A stretch of 5,270 nt of DNA, taken from positions 1 through 5,270 of the forward strand of contig JAFQPF010000253.1 in the NCBI GenBank assembly GCA_017411885.1. The letters are read 5' to 3'. The notes beneath the pieces are model-generated. The model saw nothing but the letters and a program-made list of their open reading frames with translations. It was not told where the DNA came from and searched no databases. This DNA comes from Clostridia bacterium (GTDB lineage: Bacteria > Bacillota_A > Clostridia > Oscillospirales > CAG-272). Made by a program: the position numbers and the translations under genes. Shown here piece by piece: positions 1-5,270 of the stretch (position 1 is the first letter of the stretch; each line of letters begins with the position of its first letter).

Positions 1-411
1 GGGCTTTCGTGGGAATGTGTACTCAACAAGCGCGAGGCTTTTAAGCTCGCTTACGACAATTTTGACATTGACAAGGTCTGCGCTTACGGCGATGACAAAA
101 TTTGTGAGCTTTCCTCCAACAAGGATATTATCAGAAACCGCCTTAAAATAAGAGCAAGTATAAACAACAGCAGGATTTTCAAGGAAATCGCGAAAGAATT
201 CGGCTCGTTTTATGCCTATCTGAGCTCCTTTACCGGTGAGGGTATCATATACGAAACAGGCAAAACAACAAACGCCTTATCCGGCAAAATTTCGTCAGAT
301 CTGCAACGCCGCGGTATGAAATTTGTCGGCTCTACGATCATATATTCGTATTTGCAGGCAACCGGCTTCATTTATTCCCACGACAAAGAATGCTATTTAT
401 ATAAAAGCTGA
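1..411 (+). CDS. tag: DNA-3-methyladenine glycosylase I, 5'-truncated by the window edge
   Basis: This is the C-terminal 136 residues of a base-excision repair enzyme that removes 3-methyladenine from alkylated DNA in the cytoplasm. Reading from base 1 gives GLSWECVLNKREAF, which matches the GLSW..VL.KRE block of the family. It is followed by IIRNRLKIRASINNSR and then RRGMKFVGSTIIYSYLQATG, the family's most conserved stretch. Near the end, H127 and C131 (H-x3-C, residues counted from the window edge) fit the C-terminal pair of the four zinc ligands known in E. coli Tag. The N-terminal Cys/His ligands and the catalytic Glu lie off the window. The tail after the Cys is only five residues (YLYKS), shorter than in E. 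coli. No hairpin terminator follows; the stop region overlaps the promoter of the next gene. Identification is by remembered family motifs and is strong. Confidence 0.95.
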   Translation, partial: GLSWECVLNKREAFKLAYDNFDIDKVCAYGDDKICELSSNKDIIRNRLKIRASINNSRIFKEIAKEFGSFYAYLSSFTGEGIIYETGKTTNALSGKISSDLQRRGMKFVGSTIIYSYLQATGFIYSHDKECYLYKS

Positions 412-445
412 CACTTGCTATTTGGTAAAACTTATGCTATAATAT
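411..445 (+). promoter_or_regulatory. Sigma-A-type extended -10 promoter for the transporter/acetyltransferase unit
   Basis: The -35 element TTGCTA (415-420) is separated by 17 bases from a consensus -10 TATAAT (438-443). A TG at 435-436, one base upstream of the -10, makes it an extended -10 (TGCTATAAT). Transcription should start near 450, giving a leader of about 22 bases. The promoter begins at the last base of the tag stop codon, so this unit can be expressed independently of tag. The 9-mer ACACTTGCT (411-419) and the 8-mer TATAATAT (438-445) recur at the same spacing in the promoter at 3434-3468. Confidence 0.8.
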
Positions 446-460
446 CGGCAAATACATATC

Positions 461-464
461 GGAG
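461..464 (+). promoter_or_regulatory. Ribosome binding site that fixes the transporter start
   Basis: GGAG lies 7 bases upstream of the ATG at 472. This supports 472 as the start. A TTG at 415 in the same frame would add 19 residues, but that stretch is the promoter itself and contains the -10 box, so it cannot be translated from this promoter. Confidence 0.8.
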
Positions 465-471
465 AAATATT

Positions 472-885
472 ATGTGGTTTATTTTTGCTCTCTTATCGGC
501 GGTTTTCGCGGCGTTAACATCTATACTCGCCAAAATCGGTATAAACGGAGTCGGCTCCAATTTAGCTACCGCTATACGCACGGTAGTCGTAGTAATTATG
601 GCTTGGGGAATGGTTTTTCTCACAAATTCCCAGGTTGGTATATTTGATATAAGCAAAAAAAGCTGGATCTTTCTTATTCTATCAGGACTTGCAACAGGCG
701 CGTCCTGGCTTTGCTATTACAAAGCTTTACAGATCGGCGACGTTTCCAAGGTCGTACCGATAGACAAACTAAGTGTAGTTATGACACTTGTTTTAGCATT
801 TGTATTCTTGCACGAGCAGTTTACGGTAAAATCGCTTATCGGATGTATACTTATCGCACTCGGTACGCTTGTAATGGTGATATAA
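472..885 (+). CDS. Single-domain EamA/DMT family membrane transporter
   Basis: A 137-residue inner-membrane protein of the drug/metabolite transporter superfamily (EamA fold). About five hydrophobic segments are visible, roughly at residues 2-20, 31-50, 65-84, 100-113 and 119-137. Conserved EamA-type features are ALTSILAKIGI near the N-terminus, GLATGASWLCYYKALQIGD around 72-90, VVPIDKLSVV at 94-103, and FLHEQFT at 112-118 before the last helix. Most characterised DMT carriers have two EamA repeats and about 300 residues. This one has a single repeat and is complete, with promoter, ribosome binding site and clean stop, so it presumably works as a dimer (inference). The substrate cannot be read from the sequence. 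It is the first gene of a two-gene unit, and its stop is one base from the next start. Sequences of this half-size type are common in Bacillota, so truncation is unlikely. Confidence 0.88.
   Translation: MWFIFALLSAVFAALTSILAKIGINGVGSNLATAIRTVVVVIMAWGMVFLTNSQVGIFDISKKSWIFLILSGLATGASWLCYYKALQIGDVSKVVPIDKLSVVMTLVLAFVFLHEQFTVKSLIGCILIALGTLVMVI
876..880 (+). promoter_or_regulatory. Ribosome binding site for the acetyltransferase, inside the transporter gene
   Basis: GGTGA sits 6 bases before the ATG at 887 and lies within the last codons of the transporter gene. A ribosome finishing the transporter would end on top of this site, which suggests translational coupling. It is a moderate rather than strong match to the Shine-Dalgarno consensus. 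Confidence 0.55.
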
Positions 886-886
886 T

Positions 887-1414
887 ATGGTAAATTTCAG
901 AAAAGCGACTGCAGGCGATCTTGACGTGATCGCACAAATATACTCTCTGACTCACGATGAGATCGAAGCAGGACGCGCGCAGACCGGATGGGTGCGCTCT
1001 ATCTACCCGACACGCGAAAGTGCCGCCGCCTCTCTTGAACGCGGCGATATGTTCGTATGCGAGCTTGACGGACATTTATGCGCCTCTGCGATAATAAATC
1101 AGATACAGGTAGACGTTTACGACGGCGCGCCGTGGGAATATCCTGCGGATGATAACAAGGTCATGGTGCTTCACACGCTCGTTGTGTCGCCGGAATTCGC
1201 TTCCCGCGGGCTTGGCACAGCATTTGTTGAGTTTTACGAAAGATACGCGCTTAAGTGCGGTTGCCCTAATCTCAGAATGGACACAAACGCGCTCAATCTT
1301 CGCGCACGCGCGCTTTACAAGCGGCTCGGTTACAAGGAGATAGCGATCCTTCCCTGCCGCTTTAACGGTATCGACGGCGTTGATCTCGTTTTACTTGAAA
1401 AGTATATCGGATAA
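887..1414 (+). CDS. GNAT family N-acetyltransferase
   Basis: A 175-residue soluble cytoplasmic protein that should transfer an acetyl group from acetyl-CoA to an amine; the acceptor is unknown. It starts with the typical MVNFRKAT strand. The central strand and acetyl-CoA loop are at about 92-113: VMVLHTLVVSPEFASRGLGT, with the Q/R-x-x-G-x-G/A pattern appearing here as RGLGTA (107-112). The C-terminal GNAT block N-x-x-A-x-x-L-Y-x-x-x-G-Y is at 137-149. The insert TGWVRSIYPT (33-42), rich in aromatic residues, probably belongs to the acceptor site (inference). The gene follows the transporter stop by one base and shares its promoter, so the two products may act on the same compound. It is followed directly by a strong hairpin and is the last gene of the unit. 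The family call is firm; the substrate is not determinable. Confidence 0.92.
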   Translation: MVNFRKATAGDLDVIAQIYSLTHDEIEAGRAQTGWVRSIYPTRESAAASLERGDMFVCELDGHLCASAIINQIQVDVYDGAPWEYPADDNKVMVLHTLVVSPEFASRGLGTAFVEFYERYALKCGCPNLRMDTNALNLRARALYKRLGYKEIAILPCRFNGIDGVDLVLLEKYIG

Positions 1415-1452
1415 AAATACACGGTGTGAAAATTCACACCGTGTTTTCATAT
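1415..1452. terminator. Bidirectional rho-independent terminator between convergent genes
   Basis: A perfect 12-bp inverted repeat, ACACGGTGTGAA (1419-1430) and TTCACACCGTGT (1433-1444), separated by two A's, fills most of the 38-base gap between the acetyltransferase and nadE stops. On the plus strand the stem is followed by TTTTCATATTT. On the minus strand it is followed by ATTTTTA (five T's, 1413-1417). Both sides therefore have a usable U tract, and the element can end transcription in both directions. Confidence 0.88.
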
Positions 1453-3399
1453 TTACATTTTTTCGACCTCATCAAGCCAAAGCCTTGCGCTTGCATCCGA
1501 CGGCATACGGAAATCTCCGCGAGGAGATAATGATATGCGCTCTGCTTTAACACCATCCGGCTGACAGCTTCTCTTGAACTGTTGCGTAAAGAATCGCCTA
1601 TAAAAGCTCTTAAGCCATTTTTTCAGCGTTTCCCTGTCGTATTTATCCTCAAACGCAATACACGCGAGATCAAATATCTTTTCGGGCTCAAAGCCGTATC
1701 TTATAACGTAATAGATATAGAAATCGTGAAGCTCGTAAGGGCCGACAAGGTCCTGGGTTACCTGCGATATGTCACCACTCTTATCGGGGGGCAAAAGCTC
1801 GGGGCTGATCGGAGTATCAAGAACGTCTGCCAAAAGACTGTTTACGTTTTCAAATTCGTCCGATTTTATAAGCCACTCAATAACGCCTCTTACAACCGTT
1901 TTCGGCACTCCGGCATTAACTCCGTACATACTCATATGATCGGCGTTATAGGTGCACCAACCAAGCGCAAGCTCGGAAAGGTCACCCGTACCAACAACAA
2001 GTCCGCCGACTCTTCCGGCATAGTCCATAAGCACCTGCGTGCGCTCACGCGCCTGCGCGTTTTCATAGGTAAGATCAAGCTTTTGGGGATCGTGTCCTAT
2101 ATCCTTAAAATGCGAAAGCACGGCATCCTTTATCGGTATTTCCTTAAAGCTTATGCCAAGCTTTTTCATAAGCTCTACCGAATTATTGTAGGTGCGCCCC
2201 GAAGTACCGAAGCAGGGCATCGTAATGCCGTGAACGTCCGACGCAGCCTTGCCCATACGCTTGACGGCAGACAATGCAACAAGCAGAGCAAGCGTTGAAT
2301 CAAGTCCGCCCGAAACACCTACAACGGGAGATGTACCGGTTATCTCAAGCCGATGCCTTAAGCCTTCGACCTGCGCATTGAATATTGAAGAAAAATATTT
2401 TGCTTTTTCTTCTTCATTTTCGGGAATGAAGGGGGATGCAGACACGGTTAGGTGCTTTGCGTCGGATTCTTTTATATCTGTGTCAATGCTCACGTGCCGC
2501 ACGGTGTGATGCTTTGAACAAAACGACCCCGAATCCTTGAATACGGAGTTGCGCACACGCTCGGATCTAATTTTACCGAGGTCTATATCAACGCTTAAAA
2601 GATAATCATTATCAAATATCTTTTCGTTTTCGCAGGTAAGCTCTCCGTTAAGCGCAAAAACGCTGTGGCCCGAAAATACAAGGTCCGTTGTGGATTCACC
2701 GGTACCTGATGAGGCATAAACGTATGCCGCGTGGCATTTTGACGCCTGGTCGCAAACAAGCTTGCGTCTGTACTCGCGCTTGTATACCGTTTCGTTACTT
2801 GCAGAAGGGTTGAGTATTATCTGCGCGCCGCCAAGCGCAAGCAAGGAGCTCGGAGGGACAGGTGCGCACAGGTCCTCACATATTTCAATGCCAAAGCTTA
2901 CCGAATTTTCATAATCAAAAACAAGATCGCGTCCGACAGGGATAGTATAATCGCCTTCAAGTCCGAGTTCACGGGAGCTTACAGTCTCAAAGGTGAGATC
3001 TACTGATGATGAAAACCATCTTTTTTCCGAAAATTCATTGTAATTTGGCAAAAAGGTCTTGACTGTGATACCGCACACCTTCCCTTTATAAAGGGTTACG
3101 GCACAGTTATAAAGACCGGCTCTTAGCATAATCGGTGCGCCGAATACGACGGTTATATCATAATCCGAAAGGCTCTTTGCGATATAAGCGATCGACTTCT
3201 TTACCGCGCATATAAGACTGTCCTGAAAGAACAAATCCGCACAGGTATAACCTGTAATCGCAAGCTCGGGAAACAGGACGATCGAGCTTTTTTCTTCAAT
3301 AGCCTTTTTTGCCTGTGATATTATCTGTTCACGGTTGTATTCTACGTCCGCGATCCTCAGAGCCGGAACAGCGCTTGATATTCTTACAATATCCTTCAT
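1453..3399 (-). CDS. nadE: Glutamine-dependent NAD+ synthetase
   Basis: This 648-residue cytoplasmic enzyme catalyses the last step of NAD biosynthesis: deamido-NAD+, ATP and glutamine give NAD+, AMP, PPi and glutamate. The N-terminal nitrilase-fold glutaminase domain (about 1-300) shows the full Glu-Lys-Cys triad: E45 in LFPELAITGY, K114 in VKTFLPNYNEF, and C174 in IEICEDLC. The C-terminal synthetase domain (about 330-648) has the pyrophosphatase-type P-loop SGGLDS at 363-368, then ENAQARERTQ (446-455) and GTGDLSELALGW (470-481). It ends with LSPRGDFRMPSDASARLWLD. Length and layout match the long two-domain form known from Mycobacterium tuberculosis (about 680 residues), so the enzyme should make its own ammonia from glutamine. 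The start ATG is preceded by an AAGGAGA site (3406-3412, minus strand) at 6-base spacing. A TATAAAA at 3442-3448 on the minus strand is a weak -10 candidate without a convincing -35. The gene is complete and intact. Confidence 0.97.
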   Translation of the reverse strand: MKDIVRISSAVPALRIADVEYNREQIISQAKKAIEEKSSIVLFPELAITGYTCADLFFQDSLICAVKKSIAYIAKSLSDYDITVVFGAPIMLRAGLYNCAVTLYKGKVCGITVKTFLPNYNEFSEKRWFSSSVDLTFETVSSRELGLEGDYTIPVGRDLVFDYENSVSFGIEICEDLCAPVPPSSLLALGGAQIILNPSASNETVYKREYRRKLVCDQASKCHAAYVYASSGTGESTTDLVFSGHSVFALNGELTCENEKIFDNDYLLSVDIDLGKIRSERVRNSVFKDSGSFCSKHHTVRHVSIDTDIKESDAKHLTVSASPFIPENEEEKAKYFSSIFNAQVEGLRHRLEITGTSPVVGVSGGLDSTLALLVALSAVKRMGKAASDVHGITMPCFGTSGRTYNNSVELMKKLGISFKEIPIKDAVLSHFKDIGHDPQKLDLTYENAQARERTQVLMDYAGRVGGLVVGTGDLSELALGWCTYNADHMSMYGVNAGVPKTVVRGVIEWLIKSDEFENVNSLLADVLDTPISPELLPPDKSGDISQVTQDLVGPYELHDFYIYYVIRYGFEPEKIFDLACIAFEDKYDRETLKKWLKSFYRRFFTQQFKRSCQPDGVKAERISLSPRGDFRMPSDASARLWLDEVEKM

Positions 3400-3433
3400 T
3401 GAAATTCTCCTTTTGCAAGAAAAAACACACTTT

Positions 3434-3468
3434 ACACTTGCTTTTATAGAAAAAGATTGGTATAATAT
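3434..3468 (+). promoter_or_regulatory. Sigma-A-type extended -10 promoter for the flavin reductase gene
   Basis: TTGCTT (3438-3443) and TATAAT (3461-3466) are 17 bases apart, with TG at 3458-3459 giving an extended -10 (TGGTATAAT). The expected transcription start is near 3473, leaving a leader of about 47 bases before the ATG at 3520. The leader carries the palindrome at 3491-3504 and a GGAG ribosome binding site at 3510-3513. The promoter lies in the 120-base region shared with the divergent nadE gene, so its -35 and -10 elements sit in or near the nadE leader. Confidence 0.8.
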
Positions 3469-3490
3469 TTTCGTAATAGTCTAATAAGCT

Positions 3491-3504
3491 GCCGCATATG
3501 CGGC
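3491..3504. repeat. Perfect 14-base palindrome in the flavin reductase leader
   Basis: GCCGCATATGCGGC is its own reverse complement. In RNA it could form a 5-bp GC-rich stem with an ATAT loop, ending 5 bases before the GGAG ribosome binding site (3510-3513). As DNA it lies about 25 bases downstream of the -10 box, a possible operator position. Neither role is proven by the sequence. No U tract follows, so it is not a terminator. Confidence 0.6.
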
Positions 3505-3519
3505 GGATCGGAGCATTAA

Positions 3520-4113
3520 ATGTCTAAGATCAAATGGAAGGGCGGCGCGCTTATTGCACCGCTGCCTGCCGTGCTTGTTACCTGCGGCACACTTGAAAAG
3601 CCAAACGTATTCACCGTCGCGTGGACAGGTATAATAAACACTCAGCCGCCGAAAACCTATATTTCGGTGCGACCGTCGCGTTTTTCTTATGAATACATCA
3701 AAAATCAGGGCAAATTCGTTATCAATCTCATCAGCGCCGCCGACGTGCGCGCGCTTGATTATTGCGGTGTACGTTCCGGGCGCGACAGGGATAAATTTGC
3801 CGATACAGGTCTTGAGATCGTCCCTGCCCTTGAGCTTGAGGACACGCCCGTTATAAAATCAAGCCCGCTTTCGCTTGAATGTGTCGTCACCGATGTTATA
3901 AGCCTTGGCACGCACGATATGTTTTTAGCCGATATTGTCGCAACCGACGTGAATGAAGAGCTTGTAAACTCTGAAGGCAGGCTCAGGCTTGACAAGGCTG
4001 AGCTCGTTGCATATTCGCACGGCGAATACTTTAGTCTCGGCAAAAAGCTCGGCTCGTTCGGCTATTCTGTCCGTAAAAAGCGAAAGGGCAAACGTCCGCC
4101 TAAGAAAAAATAA
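3520..4113 (+). CDS. Flavin reductase-like (FMN-binding) domain protein
   Basis: A 197-residue cytoplasmic protein of the flavin reductase-like family (split-barrel FMN-binding fold). Members reduce flavin with NAD(P)H or simply bind FMN as small flavoproteins. Family features are PLPAVLVTCG (14-23), NVFTVAWTGIINTQPP (29-44) for the flavin-binding barrel, SVRPSRFSYEYI (49-60), FVINL (66-70), and DYCGVRSGRDRDKF (80-93). GTHDMFLADIVA (130-141) and KLGSFGYSV (176-184) follow. ATG 3520 is chosen because GGAG (3510-3513) precedes it by 6 bases and the family N-terminus aligns. The last 13 residues (185-197) hold ten Lys/Arg, an unusual tail beyond the fold. The gene is monocistronic: it has its own promoter and a strong terminator follows. 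The divergent neighbour nadE makes a nicotinamide cofactor, but a functional link is only a guess. The physiological substrate is unknown. Confidence 0.9.
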   Translation: MSKIKWKGGALIAPLPAVLVTCGTLEKPNVFTVAWTGIINTQPPKTYISVRPSRFSYEYIKNQGKFVINLISAADVRALDYCGVRSGRDRDKFADTGLEIVPALELEDTPVIKSSPLSLECVVTDVISLGTHDMFLADIVATDVNEELVNSEGRLRLDKAELVAYSHGEYFSLGKKLGSFGYSVRKKRKGKRPPKKK

Positions 4114-4119
4114 GCTTTT

Positions 4120-4147
4120 CACTCCCCGAAACGGGGAGTGATTTTTT
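4120..4147 (+). terminator. Rho-independent terminator of the flavin reductase gene
   Basis: A perfect 9-bp stem, CACTCCCCG (4120-4128) and CGGGGAGTG (4132-4140), with an AAA loop is followed by A and six T's (4142-4147). It starts 6 bases after the flavin reductase stop. The T run overlaps the stop codon of the convergent tgt gene by two bases. For transcripts of tgt the stem is followed by GAAAAGCTTA before the next T run (4105-4110), so termination in that direction should be weaker. Confidence 0.92.
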
Positions 4148-5270
4148 AATTCGTGCTTCTTTCGGCTAAAATTTCTCTGTAGCCGCGATAAAAGCTTTCA
4201 AAGCGGTCCTCATCGAGTGCTAAGCGTAGCTGCTCCATAAGCTCGTTGTAAAAATAGAGATTATGAAGCACCGCAAGGCGCATTCCGAGCGTTTCCTTAG
4301 CCTTGAAAAGGTGGCGGATATACGAGCGCGAATAGTGTCTGCACGCAGGGCATCCGCAGTTTTCGTCTATAGGACGCGGGTCTGCTATATATTTTTCGTT
4401 CAAAAGATTCATCTTGCCGTGCCATGTGAATATATTGCCGTGACGAGCGTTACGGCTGGGCATTACGCAGTCGAAGAAATCAACACCCCTGTGTACTGCC
4501 TCAAGAATATTCACAGGAGTTCCTACTCCCATAAGGTATCTCGGCTTATCCTTGGGCATATGCGGCTCGACCACGTCTATCGTTTCATACATTTCCTCAG
4601 CCGCCTCGCCTACCGCAAGACCGCCTATCGCGTATCCCGGAAGCTCAAGCTCGCTTATCGCCTTCATATGATCCACGCGCAGATCGGCATAGGTGCTTCC
4701 CTGGTTTATACCGAAAAGAAGCTGATCCTTGTTTATCGTGGTCTCAAGCTTGTTAAGTCTGTCAAGCTCGGCGCGGCATCTGTAAAGCCAGCGTGTCGTT
4801 CGCTCACACGAGCGCTTGGTGTAGTTATATTCCGCCGGGTTTTCGATACATTCGTCAAACGCCATCGCGATGGTGGACGCAAGGTTTGACTGTATACGCA
4901 TACTTTCCTCAGGTCCCATAAAAATACGCTTACCGTCTATATGAGAAGCGAATTTTACACCCTCCTCGGTTATTTTGCGAAGCTGTGCGAGAGAAAACAC
5001 CTGAAATCCGCCGCTGTCTGTCAGAACAGGCTTATCCCAGTTAAAAAACTTGTGGATACCCCCCATTTTATGAATAAGCTCGTCACCCGGACGCAAATGC
5101 AGATGGTATGTGTTTGAAAGCTCAACCTGGCATCTTACGTCCTTTAAGTCCATTGTGGAAATACCGCCCTTGATCGCGGCACAGGTGCCTACGTTCATAA
5201 ATACGGGAGTCTGAATATCTCCGTGAACCGTACTGAACACGCCGCGGCGTGCTCTTCCCTCTTGCTTTAA
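4146..5270 (-). CDS. tgt: tRNA-guanine transglycosylase, N-terminus beyond the window edge
   Basis: This enzyme exchanges guanine at the wobble position of GUN-anticodon tRNAs for a 7-deazaguanine (preQ1 in most bacteria) during queuosine synthesis. Counting from the window edge (374 residues visible), DSGGFQVFSL (85-94) holds the acid/base Asp. MAFDEC (136-141) carries the Asp and Cys of the base pocket, GINQGS includes Q190, and GGLAVGE is at 216-222. The nucleophile is D267 in DCVMPSRNARHG. The zinc site is C305, C307, C310 and H336. A GTG at 5238-5240 could be mistaken for the start. The frame upstream stays open and reads LKQEGRARRGVF, which matches the conserved DG.ARRG region near the family N-terminus, so about 5-15 more residues should lie outside. 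The Cys at 141 and AVGE loop are the preQ1-type residues known from Zymomonas rather than the queuine-type ones. The gene has no neighbour downstream on its strand within the window. Confidence 0.95.
   Translation of the reverse strand, partial: LKQEGRARRGVFSTVHGDIQTPVFMNVGTCAAIKGGISTMDLKDVRCQVELSNTYHLHLRPGDELIHKMGGIHKFFNWDKPVLTDSGGFQVFSLAQLRKITEEGVKFASHIDGKRIFMGPEESMRIQSNLASTIAMAFDECIENPAEYNYTKRSCERTTRWLYRCRAELDRLNKLETTINKDQLLFGINQGSTYADLRVDHMKAISELELPGYAIGGLAVGEAAEEMYETIDVVEPHMPKDKPRYLMGVGTPVNILEAVHRGVDFFDCVMPSRNARHGNIFTWHGKMNLLNEKYIADPRPIDENCGCPACRHYSRSYIRHLFKAKETLGMRLAVLHNLYFYNELMEQLRLALDEDRFESFYRGYREILAERSTN

Noticed and set aside
391..424. Direct repeat TGCTATTT at 391-398 and 417-424
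   Set aside because: Only 8 AT-rich bases, one copy in tag codons and one at the promoter; no flanking mobile-element structure.
415..471. A 19-residue N-terminal extension of the transporter from a TTG start
   Set aside because: It overlaps the -35 and -10 boxes, has no ribosome binding site, and the extra residues do not resemble the family; GGAG at 461-464 points to ATG 472.
1122..1133. Perfect 12-base palindrome ACGGCGCGCCGT
   Set aside because: It is inside the acetyltransferase gene, in a locally GC-rich stretch, with no promoter or T run nearby; most likely chance.
121..1140. GC drop in part of tag (about 33% at 121-180) against about 55% within the acetyltransferase gene, considered as a transfer signal
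   Set aside because: Other tag lines are 40-50% GC, so variation within the gene is as large as between genes. Housekeeping context on both sides gives no junction, repeat or integrase.
1582..2298. Long open frame on the plus strand (238 codons) antisense to nadE
   Set aside because: It lies wholly within the nadE coding region, whose motifs are intact throughout. It has no family features or start signal of its own and is a frame shadow.
4263..4889. Long open frame on the plus strand (208 codons) antisense to tgt
   Set aside because: It lies within the well-conserved tgt coding region and its product shows no recognisable motif; it is a coding-bias shadow.
5238..5251. Perfect 14-base palindrome CACGCCGCGGCGTG
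   Set aside because: It falls in tgt coding sequence for the conserved Ala-Arg-Arg-Gly-Val stretch; GCN/CGC codons explain it. No T run follows, so it is not a terminator.

Overview
The window looks like an ordinary chromosomal stretch from a Gram-positive bacterium, most likely a member of the Clostridia (Bacillota). That placement is inference. It rests on moderate GC with uneven GC content between genes, GGAG-type ribosome binding sites, TATAAT promoters with an extended -10, short U-tailed hairpin terminators, and proteins that resemble clostridial family members. No tRNA, rRNA, CRISPR array, insertion sequence, phage gene or toxin-antitoxin pair is visible. Coding density is high: the largest gap between genes is 120 bases, and no stretch over 300 bases lacks a gene.

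Left part (1-1414, plus strand): the 3' portion of a DNA-3-methyladenine glycosylase I gene (tag) runs in from the left edge. A strong extended -10 promoter overlaps its stop region and drives a two-gene unit. The first gene encodes a half-size, single-domain EamA/DMT membrane transporter. One base after its stop begins a GNAT acetyltransferase gene. This unit ends at a perfect 12-bp inverted repeat that serves as a terminator between two convergent genes.

Middle part (1453-4113): a full-length glutamine-dependent NAD+ synthetase gene (nadE, 648 residues, minus strand) is divergent from a flavin reductase-like gene (plus strand). They share a 120-base region. It contains a clear promoter for the flavin reductase, a short palindrome in that gene's leader, and the nadE ribosome binding site.

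Right part (4146-5270, minus strand): a tRNA-guanine transglycosylase gene (tgt), convergent with the flavin reductase gene across a strong hairpin. Its reading frame stays open to the window edge and still matches the family there, so the true start lies outside the window.

Taken together, the genes are housekeeping functions (base-excision repair, NAD synthesis, tRNA modification) plus a small accessory exporter/acetyltransferase pair and one uncharacterised flavoprotein. I see no sign of an undescribed multi-gene system. The most notable signals are two promoters with the same 9-mer and 8-mer at identical spacing 3 kb apart, the transporter-acetyltransferase coupling, and the palindrome in the flavin reductase leader.
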